From assembly GCF_029168945.1 (NCBI RefSeq), contig NC_083601.1, positions 69,925,595 to 69,989,594 on the forward strand: DNA of 64,000 nt. The letters run 5' to 3'. The stretch is from Cannabis sativa (lineage: Eukaryota > Streptophyta > Magnoliopsida > Rosales > Cannabaceae). Below are positions 29,991-43,032 of this stretch, in pieces. Position 1 is the first letter of the stretch, and each line of letters starts with the position of its first letter. The notes beneath the pieces were generated by a model. It searched no databases, had not been told where the DNA came from, and worked only from the letters and a program-made list of their open reading frames with translations. A program made the position numbers and the translations under genes.

Positions 29991-32594
29991 TACTAAATCC
30001 AACATAGTTTATTTTCCAAGGTTTTTCAACAAACTGATACAATGTCCCGTTTAGGCGAGAGTCAAAGCATCATCCATTGAATAGAGTTGTCAACTCATCT
30101 AAAATGATAATCATTCTAGCAACCTTTTATTCGATCAAGATTGGAATTCAGCGTTGTCCTGTTTAGGCGAGAGTCAAGGCAATTCTATCTCATGAGCTTC
30201 CACCATTGTTTCATAATTTGCAAGTCAAATATGGTCGCCACCATTAGGGTGATCCATACCATATAAAACACTTACAAACTACTTATCTTTCGAGATTGAA
30301 CGGTGTGACATTACTAATGAACGTTCCTCCATTAGGGAGGATTACTCACTAAAACCAACGCGATGTAAAACCAACAATGGAGATCGAATGTCTCTTGATT
30401 AAAAGCTCATTATTTTCAAATATGTATTTTGTATAATCTTTTATTCCATATTATAATAATGAAAAATTACAAATTAATGTTGGTTTAAATAAAAAATCAA
30501 CTTTGATTAATTTTCAATTATTATTTAAATTCAAAAAATAAATTCGAATAAATATCGAACAAATTTGAAAATATCTTGTTTAAGTTGTTTTTGAAGAATC
30601 TAAAAGATCAACTTAAATATCTTTCAAATTAGACTTAATTAAATTAAAATTAAGTTGTGACCACTTAACTTGAAAATATTCCATTTTAAGTTGATATTTG
30701 AAAAAACATCAACTTAAAAAAAATATCTAAAGAATCTTAATAACCAATGCATAAAATTCCTCAACTTAATTTTGAAATTTTAAATCCAAAAGATATTCAG
30801 ATTTAAGCTGGTTAGTTATAGATAACTAAATATCAACTTAAATAGGAATATTTAATGAAAAATTTAAATTAAGCTTCAGAAAGAATCTAGATGGTTATAA
30901 TTCTATATTTAATTAAATACAAGAAAATACATATAGTTTAGCTTAGAGTATAAAATTCTTTAAACTATGGTTTTCTTAAATTAATTTCAAAATAAATGAA
31001 ATTAATTATGTTGCTAATCAATTTTATTAGGTTAAACTAATTTAATTAACCTAGTACAGTTATTCAAATCAGGCAAATGGGCCTTTACAATTGGGGTGGT
31101 TCATGTGAGTGGGTGCTGGGTTCAGTATGTCGTACCCACTTCTATGGCTCCCAACTCTCACACAAGGCCCAAAAGAGAGGAATTTAACCTTAAAATGAAC
31201 AACTGTTATTAATTGAATAGGCCCAAAACTAAATGGGCCTAAATAAAATCTATCAAGAACTATGATATCCTATTTAGCAACAACAACCTATATGCATCTA
31301 TAATAAAATTAAACACATAGGCTCACACAAGCACACAATTTGGATGGATCCTATCATGTTGCTAGGTCATACACGATGAAAGAAGATTGTAAATATACCT
31401 GTTACAAATTATTTACTTGACCAAGGGAGCCATGAGTTAAAATTAGATCATTGGATCTGTCAACAAGTTAACCATGGCTATTTGCAATCAAGCAATAATA
31501 GGTTTTAAAAACTTACAAACAAGCTAAAACACATACTCTTGCAACAAGGTTAGCTGGATAGTTGGATGTAGGATTTATTTAATTTTAAATAAATAAGTTC
31601 AAAAAAATTAATTAAATAAAAAAATTTATTTTCGAAAAATAATAAAATAAAATAAAATTTAAAAATTTTCGAAATTAATATAATAATATTTAAAATTAAA
31701 CCTACAATTTTGAAAAATTAGGTTTCAACCAACCTAAATATCATTTCAAAATTTGCTAACTACTTTTTAAAAATTTAATGTTATTTTATAAATAAAAATT
31801 AAAAAAGATAAATAAATATCTTTTTCAGATTTTATAATTTAATTTAAATAAATAAAATAACAAAATTTAAAAGTTAGCAAAATATCTTACATCTATTTCA
31901 AATTACATGATTATAGTTATCTTATTTTAAATTTAAATAAGGTCAAATTATTTAAAAAAAAAATTAATTTAAAAAATTTAATATCTGACCTTAAATTTAA
32001 AAATAAGATAGATAATTAAGCAAAAAGATAGATATTTACTATTTTCAAATTCAAATTACACTAATATCATGAATTAAATTAAAAAAAAATATTAATTAAT
32101 TTAATTATGATAATTAGAATTGAATTAGGAATAGTAAATGTATAAATACAGAACTACACAAAAAATCAGAAGTTAAATCCATGAAATAGCATGAAAAATT
32201 GAAGAAAAACGAAGAAATTGCGAGCTGTACGGGCGGTATGTTGTGCATACACGTCCGCGCGCGCAGGGAAGTGCACAGCCGAGGTTTCTTGGTGCAGGGG
32301 GTACTAGCATGATTTCCGCGTGCGGAAGCTGGTTGCACGATTACTAATTTTTTTTCAAAACTTCAAAAAATCATAACTAATTCATATTAAATCGAAATTG
32401 AGTTCTGTAAAAAAGTAAATTGCTTAATTTTTTTCATACTATCCAATAAAAATAATTCAAGAAATAGATATTCAATTATTTTTCACGAAAATTCACAAAC
32501 ATCAATCAATCATCAAATAACACTCAATACAACATGATACCATCCAAAACATCAAACAATCGTTTTAAGTCCAAATTTCTCGGAAGAAAATCAA
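29991..32594 (-). other. Copia-B 5' leader
   Basis: A non-coding, AT-rich leader of about 2.6 kb. Next to gag it has the conserved signal block (30044-30340): twin motif at 30044-30063 and 30156-30175, hairpin 2 with outer stem at 30229-30264 and hairpin 1 at 30326-30340. A conserved island spans 31040-31580. Near the primer site is a GC-rich patch with GCGCGCGC (about 32215-32340). Confidence 0.85.
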
Positions 32595-32616
32595 TTACCA
32601 TGTCTCTGAGGTTAGT
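32595..32616 (-). other. Primer binding site of Copia-B
   Basis: On the minus strand it reads ACTAACCTCAGAGACATGG, next to the LTR end. It is a diverged form of the family site (ACTGGCCTCAGAGCCATGG). Confidence 0.6.
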
Positions 32617-34504
32617 TGTTGGAAATTATTTTACCAGAATCTTAGATCTACTCCCAAGTATGTTGATTAACACCCTAAATATGAACTTTCTAAAACGATG
32701 AAATAAACACATATAAAGTTTAGTAAACCTTACATTGGGTGTAGCGAAATAATATGACTCCTTCCGTTCAGATATCTAACCCTTGTATCCTTTCTGTCCC
32801 AGAGTATTATCAAGATCTGAACCTCGATCTCTTTCTCTGATTCTTTAGTGCTGAAACTCCTTCTTGCTGAAAGTCTTTCTTCACGATCTTCCTCACTATG
32901 ATTGAGGTATGACTTGCTGTGTGTGGGCACCACTCTAATCACTAAGTGTTTCGAAATTTTAAGGAAGAAGAGAGAGAGAGAGTGGGCGGCCAGATAGAGA
33001 GAGAGAGGCTCAGGTTTTTCTGAATGAAAAGTGTAATTTTCCTGAAGCCTTCACTATCTATTTATAGCATTCCACTAGGGTTAGGTTTGAATTATTTGGC
33101 ATTAATATAATGAAAATATCAGAGGATAATTCCTATAAAAGTGGCCGGCGATGGCAGTATGGATTTGGGCCTCACTTTTTGCAATTTTGCAGTTTTATCA
33201 CTTTTGCATTTGATTTTCTCAAAAACGCCAATTTTCTAATTCAACCATTTAAATGCCAATTCTAACTATTTAATAACTATAAATAATTATTCAATAATAT
33301 TTTTATTCATCATATTTATTAATTGAACCATACAAAGTATCATAATTAACAAATATGCCCCTAAAACTCTTTCTTTACAATTTCGCCCTTACTTAGTAAA
33401 AATTCACAAATAGACATAGTCTAATTTGAGAATTATAATTGATTAATCAAAACCAATTATATGAGTCTTACAAGCAATATTATGTCAACTAGTGGGGGGA
33501 CCATGGGTCTATATAACCGAGCTTCCAATAAGCAGATCAAGAATTTATTACCTAAATTTACTGACTTATTAATTCTTCGTTGAATCCACGCATAGAACTT
33601 AGAATTGCACTCTCAGTATATAGAATGCTCTATATGTTCCACCATATAGACACATCATTAGTTATCCATTGTTATAACCCTAATTTGATCAATGATCCTC
33701 TATATGAATGATCTACACTGTAAAGGGATTAGATTACCGTTACACCCTACTATGTATTTTATCCTTAAAACACTTGACCCCGTATAAATGATATTCCAGC
33801 TTATGTGAAATGAGTACTCCACCTTTTTTTTTTGTTTGGTCAAGCTCGAAGGAGATCATCCTTTGCGTACTATTCGCCAGATAGAAGCTATAGATTCCAT
33901 TTTTATGTTAGCGCTCCCACTCAATTGCACTACCGTGTTCCCAAAATGTACGTATCACCCTGACCTAAAAGTAGGCTTAACTAACAAATCAAAGAACACG
34001 AATAGCCTCCTGAGATTGAGCCTAATCATAACAGGATTAAGATCATTTGATCTAGGATTAACTAGGCGATATTGACTTGAATAGATATTACGGTAAGTTT
34101 AATAAATCTAAGTCAAAGTTCAATATCGGTCCCTTCCGATGCATACTCCATGCATCCAACCTGAGCTTTACTTTAACCAATGTTCTGGAAAGAACATAGC
34201 ATTTCTCCAAATGCAAGTAAACTCTTGTTGTAGATTATCATATCAGTAAAACCCTGTGTCTGATAAATCTAGGAAACTTTATTCACATAGTCATGTTTAC
34301 TTTCCAAAGTGTTGACAACACAATAAACAGGATCAAGTATGTGAAAAGGGTTTCAGATGAATTTATTAAATCAAATAGACAAGCAATTGATAAGGTGAAC
34401 CAAAACATACATAAATGAATGAAAAATACTTCTGTTTCTTTATTGATGTTGAATAAAATAGATTACATTGAAATTGAGTTTTATTTAGGGCATAAAACCC
34501 AACA
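32617..34504 (-). repeat. Copia-B 5' LTR
   Basis: A 1,888-bp LTR with plus-strand ends TGTTGG and CCCAACA, partner of 10689-12531. A minus-strand TATA box lies at 33058-33067. The 79-aa plus-strand ORF inside it is antisense to the element and is not supported as a gene. Confidence 0.93.
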
Positions 34505-34509
34505 CTCCT

Positions 34510-35524
34510 TTACTCTGATGTCCTCGGAACCTTTTACCTTGCCCTGAACTTCCCGAGGATGGAAAAGTTCTTTTCTTTTGCTCAAAAGTGGAATCTCCAC
34601 TTTCTTTTCCAGGGCCAGAAACAGGAGTAGTAGTGACCCGCCAGCATTAGAAAGCTCTCGGGTTTCATGCAAAAATTTCACTGCTCCTTCAGCTCGAAGA
34701 GCCTTATCACTCATTTCTCCATAGGTTGTAGTATCATTCGTTGTAATAACCAGGTCATGCTTAATCTTGGCGTTTAGTCCAGCCAAGTACTTCTCCTTCT
34801 TACTAAAATCCGTTGGTACGATTCCAGAGGCTAACTTAGCCAAGCGATCAAACTTGGTTGTGTATTCAGTAACTGACATACCCTCGCCTTGTACCAACTC
34901 AACAAATTCTTTTCGCTTTGCACTGCGGACCGCCTCATTATAATATTTAGCATTAAACAATTCCCGAAATTCCTCCCAGGTCATTCTGGCAACATCCTTG
35001 GTGAGGGATATCATTTCCCACCAAATCAAGGCATCCTCTTGAAATTGAAATGTGGCACATGCCATCCTATCATTCCCGATCACACCCATAAAGTTCAGTA
35101 TTCTTTCAATAACAGGCAACCATTGTTCAGCCTTAAGAACATCAGGACCTCCCAGAAACACTGGAGGTGCTTACTTCCGTAATCTCTCATATAAAGGCTC
35201 CATGCGGTTACCAGCAACATATTGCTCAGCTGGCACCGCAGGGGCTGCAGGAACCGCAGCAGGCGGATGCGAGGGAAGCTCAACAGTAGCATCCTTCTGC
35301 CTACGTCTTCGAATCTCATCGTCTTGCTGTTCAATGCTAGCTTGCATTTCAGCAAACCTTTGCTCTCAGTCAACCGGAGCCTGAGGTAGGTTCTCCTGAC
35401 CACCTCTCGGGGCACGACCGCGCCCTCTACCGCGTCCACGGGGGTTTTGGGGATTTCTATCACCCCGACCACCTCCGGTATCAACCAACCCACCCTGCCT
35501 TCTAACATTTTGCTGGGCGTCCAT
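34510..35524 (-). pseudogene. gag: G1 gag
   Basis: Gypsy gag (retrotrans_gag type) on the minus strand. The start ATG at 35524 gives MDAQQNVRRQG, followed by an Arg/Gly-rich stretch near 35400-35450. A capsid-like domain follows: VFLGGPDVLKAEQWL (about 35110-35160), FQFQEDALIWWE (about 35015-35050) and MTWEEFRELFNAKYYNEAVR (about 34925-34990). In-frame stops lie near 35369 and 35173, the second in place of the Gln seen in G2. Copia-B interrupts the gene at 34505, and the zinc knuckle continues at 10683. Confidence 0.9.
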
Positions 35525-35760
35525 TAGTTAGGACTTAGCCTGCGAACCCACAAGGCACGTAGGTCAGACAGTGGTCAAAATATTTTCAAGACCGCAATTA
35601 GGGTTTTATAACATCCATTTAATCATATATGCAACATATCTTAAGACAATTTGCAAAAAGAAATAAAGCTTACGGAACCGTGAGTTAAGCTCGACACTGG
35701 CCTTGATTGTACATATCTTGACGGTCTTCAGTGAATAACCTGGTGGCTCTGAGACCAAAC
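35525..35760 (-). other. G1 5' untranslated region and primer binding site
   Basis: About 236 bp between LTR and gag. The complement of 35744-35760 is GTTTGGTCTCAGAGCC, next to the LTR. It is an initiator-Met tRNA-type primer site with TC for TA and fits the chromovirus pattern. Confidence 0.75.
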
Positions 35761-37736
35761 TGTAACGCCCGTATTTAAATATTTTTAAATCTAAAAGATA
35801 ACTTGATTATATTGTAACTTTATACTTATATGGGTCGGGATCCCGAGTATTAAAACACGATATAAAAGTATTTTACTAATATATACATATAATATTTTTT
35901 TTTTAAACTCGCGAACATGCAACTTCAAAATACAGACTCAAAATAATAAAAGACCGAAACCCTCTAGGTTGCACTGCCGCGATATGTACAATCACTGCCG
36001 AGCTCCATCTCACTGTTCCTCCAGCTTTGCTTTTCCCTTACCTACAAAAGGTAGCAAACTGATGAGTCAACAGACTCAGTAAGATATGCAAAACATATAT
36101 ATAAGTAATGCGATGCCGGCTTTGTTATTAAGCCACCCTGAGCTCAGTAATCAAGCTCACCAAATGGATAAGAACGTTCTTAAAGGTTGGTGCTATGGAC
36201 CATGATATCACCAACTACCAGCACTATGATCGCACTGTGGGACCGGCACTATGTTCGTACCGCTATGATAGCATCAATAACACCCAAGCGTATAATTGGC
36301 CATGATATCACTCTTAACCAGTACTGTGCCCGTACTGCTTAACTGACACAATGTTTGTGTCACTATGATAGCGCCAATTAATACCCTCTGGGGTGAATAT
36401 CACTCTTAACTAGTACGATGCCTGTACTGCCGAACCGACACAATGGTTGTGCCGCTATGATATCACCCAAAATGTATACAACCATAAATACAACATGCTT
36501 ATATAATATGTTCTACGCTATTCTTACCTCCTTCCGTGTTCAAGTGTGTCGGTCAGCCTGAGTGGAAACACAGCTTGACGCTTTATAGGGCCCTAAACCA
36601 TAATATTCAGAATTCAATGAGAGACACGCTAAAACACTTATCGGGGATTTAAAATCGAAACTGAGAATAACCCTATCGATAAATAGGATGCTAATACTCT
36701 AAATTACTTAAAAACGGGAAAAACTAGGGCGAGGGAAGAAGCCCCAACCGGCAGACCGATTCCCAACCGGAAGTCCGGTTCCTGGCACCAACCGGTCGAC
36801 CGGTTGCCACAGGCTCCCAGGCACCGGAATTCCAGTTCTGAACTGGTAACCAAAAATCCTTCCCCCACACCTCAATTCAATCCCAAACTTCATAATTTTC
36901 TCTAGAGTACCTGTATATACCCAAATAAACTCAATCCAACCAACAGAACTCAACAATTCACACCAATTTCTAAAATACCATTAGAGAGCTAGGTTTGAGT
37001 TATCAAACTCAATCCTTGCCAAAAACCTTAAAACAATCCACAAAGATAGCTGCAAACAACTTAATCTATTACCAATAAGGTTCAGAACTTAAATTAGAAT
37101 GACAATTATACTCACAACACAAAAATTCCCAAAATTAAGCTTTAAACCTAATTTTTTCTTACTAAAATCAAATAGAAAAGGCTAGGAGTTAATACCTTAG
37201 ATTGAATCTCCTTAAACAGGTTACAACACTACAATTTCAGCAACAAAATCCCTTCCCTTGCTGGTTCTTTGGGTTGCACGAAAGAGAGAGGAAGAGAGAG
37301 ATGCTTCTAAGTTACTTCAATCTATCCTTTTTTTCCTTTCTTTCCTTCTTCTTCTAATATTATTAATATTAACTAAGGATAAGCTTAATAAAAGGCAGCT
37401 TCTAATACCCACTAAAAGCCAAAATATACCTTGTAAAATGACCTTTGCCCATTCAATTAAAACCAAAGATTAAACAACCTAAGGACAATTTGGTCATTTC
37501 AAATCCCGATATAACTCTAGATTATATAAAATACGACTCTATAAAGGCCCAATGTCGCTTTCCACAGCTTTCGAACACAATCACAGAAATTGAGAAATTT
37601 ACATAAATAGCATAATAAACATGTACGAACTCAAATAAATTCCAATAATCTGTATTTCTATTAATAATAACAAAATCTCATACATAAACCCTAATTATTT
37701 AATAATCCAAGGTATTAATCATATGCGGTCTTTACA
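35761..37736 (-). repeat. G1 5' LTR
   Basis: A 1,976-bp partner of 5127-7084, with plus-strand ends TGTAAC and TTTACA. It has the same tandem units (about 36190-36470) and GC-rich inverted repeats (about 36740-36850). It is followed by the ATTAG TSD at 37737-37741. Confidence 0.93.
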
Positions 37737-38781
37737 ATTAGCTATTATCAGAATAAATCCTTGATCTTGATTATATGTTCCAGTCTATATTTACTGTTGT
37801 AATAGATAATGATACCAATAAAGTTCTTTGATAATGTATCACACTACCTTAATTGAGTGGGAGAATTTTAAAATTATTTACCGATCTTCATTTGGTTGAC
37901 ACTTGTGATAGGAACTTAAGAACACTACTGATAAAGCAAATCTAACCATTCATGTGGATAGAAATAACTGATAAGAATTATGAGAATAAGATAGAAGAAT
38001 TCTTACATAGTCCATTCGAATGACTTGAGTCAAGATTTCTAATCCTCATAACATTTTATTGTATTTTAATTTGATTGCTTAATCTCGAGCAAGTATTTTA
38101 CACTTCAAATACTAGACTGCTATGTTGATAACTTAGTCTTAAAGAAACTTACAGTTTCAGACTAAGACAATAAGTCACAACGAGATATCCCTCAAAACAA
38201 TAGTAAGAGGTTAAAAGTATTATTTAACCAGACAACTACTATTGAGTGGGAGCCATCTGAGATGTAATCAAATAAGGAACATTAGGAGATACTCAAGAAA
38301 GATTTATGAAAGTGACCTATATGTTAGATATTAAGGAACTGTATATTAGTTATCCTTATATCCACACCAACTCATTAAAAATTTGAGATGGTGGTTACTC
38401 TGGGGTGGAGGAGTTATTCTAGAAGAGTGTAAAAACCTTTCTATAATAATTCAAGCTCCACCAGAGAAGATATATATAACTTTGTAAATTCGAAATTACC
38501 AGAAAGTTATTCTACTGATGAAAAATCTATACTGTATTATCTCAGTTCCAAATTTTAAAGTATGAGATATATGTCTTCTGTTTGTACATATGTACTTAAT
38601 AAGTAGTGGATTTCAGTATCCCTTGATGAGTAAAGCATTTAGTTAAGGATGTTTCATAATGTTTTATGAACCTGATTCTAGAAATTTGGGTGGAGTCAAA
38701 TATACTACACTTGATCTGAAGATCAAGACAGCAGATTGATTGGAATGCACAACTTGTTTTATGTTAGTGAAAGTGGGAGTT
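37737..38781 (+). pseudogene. Copia-A vestigial pol, second part, and polypurine tract
   Basis: Copia-A continues after G1. There is no ORF. CYVDN at 38118-38132 is the decayed RT box, and ATGGTGGTTACTCTGGGGT near 38388-38410 corresponds to the RNase H segment of Copia-B. AGTGAAAGTGGGAG just before the LTR is the polypurine tract. The site AGATT at 38733-38737 is the unoccupied counterpart of Cassandra complex 2. Confidence 0.72.
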
Positions 38782-40458
38782 TGTTGGGTTTTGTGCCCTA
38801 AATAAAACCCATGACAATCTGATTAGTTATCAATTTAAGAGATCTGAAGTGATTTATGTTAACATGTATTTTTCCTGCTTATGGTAAAGTATACTAGTTT
38901 CGAATGTATGGAGTATACATTGGACTGGACCGATATTGAACTTAGTCAAGATATTATAAACTTACCGTTGTATCTTTCTAAGTCAATATCACTAGTTGAT
39001 CTTAGATTAAAAGAATCTAAATCCTGATATGCTTAGGCTCAATCTCATGAGTGCTATTCATGTTCTTTGATCTATTAGTTAAGCCTACTTTTAGGTCAGG
39101 GTGATACGTATATTTTGGGAACATGATAGTATGACTGAGTGGGAGCGCTGAACATAAATATGGAATCTACAGCTTTTACTGGTGTATAGAAGTCAAGCGA
39201 TGATTCCCTTCGAGCTTAGCTAAATAGAAGTAAATGGATGAGCTCTTGTTTCAGTGACTATATCTTAGATCACTAAAATATCATTTACAGGTAGCTAAGT
39301 GTTTTAAGGGGCCAAATACATTGAGGGGTGAAACGGTAAATTTATCCCTTCTCTGTGTAAATCATCTATATAGAGGATCTTTGATCAAATTAAGATTATA
39401 AAGATGGTTAAATGAGATAGTGTATCTATATCGTGGAACATATAGAATGCTTTATATAAGTCTGAGAGTGCAATTCCAAGTTCTAAGAGTGGATTCAACA
39501 AGGAATTAATAAGTTAGGGAATTTACTTGGTAAATTCGGTTCGGCTTATTGGAAGCTCAGTAATATAGATCCATGGTCCCCATTCTAGTTGAGACCATAC
39601 TGCTTGTAAGACTCGATAATTGATTTATGTTTAATCAATTACAATTCTAAACTTAGACTATGTCTAGTTTGTGAATTTTCCACTAAGCAGGAGTGAAATT
39701 GTAAAGAAAGGAGATTCTAGGTTTATTTATTAATTAAGAGACTCTATATGTCTAATCAATAATTATGTTAAATAACAATATTATTTAATAATCTGTTTTA
39801 GTTATTAAAATAATTAGTTTTGGCATTTAAATTGTTAGAATTCGAAAATTTGCGTTTTTGAGAAAATAGAAATAAAAATTGTGAACACTGCAAAATCCAA
39901 GTGAGGCACATTAACACGATGGTCGGCCACTTGCTCAAGCTTTTTCCAATTATTATTTTCATTATTTTAATGCCAACTAATTACTAACCTAAACCTAGCA
40001 GTTGCCTATAAATAGAAAGTGATGGCTCACACCAAATTAAGCAATTAAGCAGTTATTCAGTAATTCAGGAAACTGCCTCTTTCTGAAAAACTGAGCCATC
40101 TTTTTCTCTCAATAGCCGACCCTTCTTATTTCTCTTTTCCTCTTCCAATTTCGAATTACTCTAGTGAAAGAGTAGTGCCCACACACTACAAGTTGTACCT
40201 CAATCATAGTTTGGAAGATCGTGAAGAATCGAAATCAAAGAGAAGGACTTTCAAACTCAGATCTTGATAATACTCTGCGACAGAAAGGATACAAGGGTTA
40301 GAGATCTGAGTGGAAGGAGACATATTATTCCGCTGCAACCAATGTAAGGTTTTCTTAACTTTATATGTGTTTATTATCGTTTTAGAAAGTTCATATTTAG
40401 GATGTTAAATAACATACTTGTGAGTAAATCTCAAATCCTGGTAAAATTAATTCCAATA
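38782..40458 (+). repeat. Copia-A 3' LTR
   Basis: A 1,677-bp LTR from TGTTGGG to CCAATA (C-to-T change in the terminal CCAACA). It is shorter than the other copies because about 230 bp is missing near 38880. TATA box at 40006-40015. Confidence 0.9.
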
Positions 40459-41384
40459 GTTGAAATTTTAGAAAATCCTTCTACAAACCGACGATAATAA
40501 CCAGCCAGACCTAAGAAGCTTCTAACTTTAGTCACTGTTTTGGATCTTGGCCAATCCCTGACGGATTCTATCTTTCCTGGATCTACCTTGATCCCATCTT
40601 TTCTAACAATGTGCCCCAGGAAGGACACCTGAGATAGCCAAAATTCACAGTTCTTGAATTTGGCATATAACTTATGTTCTTGAAGTCGTTGTAGAACCAT
40701 TCGGAGATGTTACTCATGCTCCTCTTTTGATTGAGAATACACAAGGATGTCGTCGATAAAGACAATAACACAGATATCGAGGAAATCCTTGAATACCCTA
40801 TTCATCAGATCCATGAAAGCTACGGGAGCATTTGTTAGTCCAAACGACATAACCAAAAATTCATAATGTCCATACCTAGTACGAAAAGCCATCTTTGGGG
40901 TGTCTTCCTCTCAGATTCTCAACTAATGATAGCCCGATCAAAGATCAATCTTTGAAAAGACTGTCTTCCCCAGAAGTTAATCAAAAAGATCATCGATCCT
41001 AGGTAAAGGATATTTATTCTTGATTGTTAGCTTATTCAATTCCCGGTAGTCAATGCACATTCGCAGAGGCCCATCTTTCTTTTTAACAAACAGTACCGGA
41101 GTTCCCCAGGGTGACACACTAGGTCGCGTAAACCCTATGTCAAGCAACCCCTGGAGTTGAATTTTCAATTCTTTAAATTCTGCTGGAGCCATTTTCTAAG
41201 GAGCCTTAGAAACGGGTTCTACTCCAGGTGCCAAATCAATGACAAAATCAATTTCTCTATGAGGTGGTAAACCCGGAATTTCATCTGGAAAAACATCTAG
41301 AAATTCCCGAACCACCTTGATGTCTTCTTGCCAAACAGAGTCAGGCCGAGTGGTATCTAATACCACTGCCAAAAACCTAGACAT
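40459..41384 (-). pseudogene. pol: G2 pol: reverse transcriptase
   Basis: Gypsy RT with [20 protein letters not shown] (about 41035-41095), [18 protein letters not shown] (about 40795-40850) and the catalytic [10 protein letters not shown] (about 40730-40760). It runs through [12 protein letters not shown] to the Copia-A insertion point at 40458. There is a stop at 41193-41195 (after VSKAP, where G1 has Tyr) and several stops with a disrupted stretch at 40893-40976. Amino acid wording is close to G1, so the two belong to the same lineage. Confidence 0.88.
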
Positions 41385-43032
41385 CCATCACGTAATAGTT
41401 CTTTAGCTATTAGTACAGAAATTACCGAGATCCGAGATCCCTGAACCGAACCGACAAAAACAAATGGTTCTTCACCTTCTGGTTGGAAGATTACCATCTT
41501 CCTTTTACAGTCAATACTAGTTGAGTCCTTGGACAAGAAATCCATTCCCAGTATAATATCCAAATCCACTAAACTCATCTCTCTCAAATCAGCACTCAAC
41601 TCTCTATCTTCTATTCTTATCGGCATATACCTAATCTACCTTTTGGAGATAACTAACTCTTTGCTAGGCAGTAGGGTTCCGAGCCCTGTTTCATAACTAT
41701 CATGCGGTCCATCCAATTTACTAAAAATTTTGGTCGCCACATAAGAATGAGTGGGCCCAGAGTCAAACAACACAGAGAAATAAGAGTTGTTAACCGAGAG
41801 CTGACCTGTTACCACAGAAGGGCTGGCTTCTGCATCAACATGAGTTATTGCGAACACCCTGGCTGGAGTGGGTTTCGCTGCAGTCTTTGGTGTTTCGGTC
41901 CTGAGGTGGGGACAGTCCCTCTTGTAATGCCCTAGCATGCCACACTGAAAGCACCCCTGCCCTTTACACTCCCCCAGATGGTACTTTTTACAACTAGGGC
42001 ACTCTGGGTAAGTGTATCGGGTTTCAGTGCCACTCTGGCGATTGCCTTGACCCAAGTTCCCCTGGAACCTCTTGTTCTGACCTGAGCCACTAGTTGCAGT
42101 GGATGCCTTTCTTTGCAGGAGGGGTAGGAGCCCCGCCAACAACTGGAGTTCCACCAGACTCAATCATACATCCCACCGCACCCTCAGCCCGCAATGCTTT
42201 ATCAACCATTTCAGCATAAGTGGTTTTGTCGTCAGTAGTAATCATTAGATCGTGCCTAGTCTTTGCATTTAACCCATCCATGTATTTTTCTTTCTTACTG
42301 AAGTTAGTTGGCAAAATTCCCGAGGCCAACCTCGCAAATGGTCAAATTGCGTTGTATCCTCAGTAACACTCATATTTTCATTTTCAGTCAAATGAGTGAA
42401 TTCTTTTCTCTTGGCACTTCTAACTGCTTCATTGTAATACTTAGCATTGAAAAGTTCTTGGAACTTTTCCCAAGTCATTGTCTTAACAGTGTGAATCATG
42501 GACACCATGTCCCACTGCAGGTTGCATCTTCTTGAAATTGAAAGGTGGCACAGACCACCCTATCGTTACCGGTGATGCCCATAAAGTTCAGGATTCTTGT
42601 AATCACTGCTAGCCATTGCTCGACTTTCATGACATCCGGGCCTCCTAGAAAAATTGGAGGTCCTTGCTTGCGGAACCTTTCATACAGAAGCTCCATCTGA
42701 TTCATTGCCACCACTGGTTCGGCCAGGACAGCAGGGGCAGGTGCCACTGGAATTTTCGGAGCAGGCACTGCTGGAGCACCCTGATGTCTCAACTACCGAA
42801 TCACTTCCTCTTGTTCATTAATTCTAGTTTGCATTTCTGCAAACTTGTTTTATCAATTTTGGGCATCCTGAGCAGCTTGGGCAACCTGTGGCGGGTTAAC
42901 ATCAACCCGACCACGTGCCTTGCCCCTACGACCTCTACCTTGGCCACAGACATTTGGGGGAATCTGATCTCCCTGACCTTCATTTGATCCAACCGAGTTG
43001 CCCTAGCTCCTGGTGTTTCGCCTGACATCCAT
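41357..43032 (-). pseudogene. G2 gag and protease
   Basis: The start ATG at 43032 gives MDVRRNTR, parallel to the G1 gag start, with a stop soon after near 43003. Capsid motifs are IFLGGPDVMKVEQWL (about 42605-42655) and MTWEKFQELFNAKYYNEAVR (about 42420-42482). A frame break occurs near 42500-42530 and a second near 42330. The zinc knuckle is CFQCGMLGHYKRDC (about 41911-41955). The protease reads VLFDSGPTHSYV (about 41738-41775), keeping Asp-Ser-Gly. Frame breaks lie near 42090-42160, 41627-41635 and 41385. Confidence 0.87.

Larger units (their letters stand above)
10689..34504 (-). mobile_element. Copia-B: pol-bearing Ty1/copia element
   Basis: A complete copia element on the minus strand. 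LTRs are 10689-12531 (3') and 32617-34504 (5'), with a perfect CTCCT TSD at 10684-10688 and 34505-34509. It sits inside gypsy G1 and is itself split by Copia-C at 12759/26448. Without Copia-C it is about 10.1 kb: a 2.6-kb leader, a short gag, then protease, integrase, RT and RNase H. It has lesions (stops, at least one 1-nt deletion, a truncated gag), so it is a dead copy of what was probably the autonomous partner of Copia-A, -C and -D. Confidence 0.92.
5127..37736 (-). mobile_element. G1: Ty3/gypsy chromovirus (Tekay/Del-like)
   Basis: A complete gypsy element on the minus strand, with LTRs at 5127-7084 (3') and 35761-37736 (5') and a perfect ATTAG TSD at 5122-5126 and 37737-37741. The domain order, read on the minus strand, is gag, CCHC knuckle, protease, RT, RNase H, integrase, chromodomain. 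That order and the C-terminal chromodomain place it in the chromoviruses, and the sequence looks like the Tekay/Del lineage. Copia-B is inserted between 10688 and 34505. Without its insertions the element is about 8.8 kb. It is inactive because of several stop codons. Confidence 0.92.
1..40458 (+). mobile_element. Copia-A: non-autonomous Ty1/copia element, 5' truncated by the window edge
   Basis: The element runs from a 5' LTR cut by the window start (1-139) through a long leader, a gag pseudogene and vestigial pol to a 3' LTR at 38782-40458. It is split at 5126/37737 by gypsy G1, whose ATTAG duplication lies on both sides. The order matches Copia-C element by element, and no intact pol is present. 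The flank after the 3' LTR (from 40459) is the RT end of gypsy G2 on the minus strand, so Copia-A inserted into G2. Its own TSD cannot be checked because the left end lies outside the window. Confidence 0.88.

Noticed and set aside
32114..32338. A 74-codon minus-strand ORF
   Set aside because: It is in the GC-rich leader patch of Copia-B and is not present in other leaders.
35052..35384. Plus-strand ORFs opposite G1 gag (also 34889-35182 and 42664-42987)
   Set aside because: They are shadows of the gag reading frames on the other strand.
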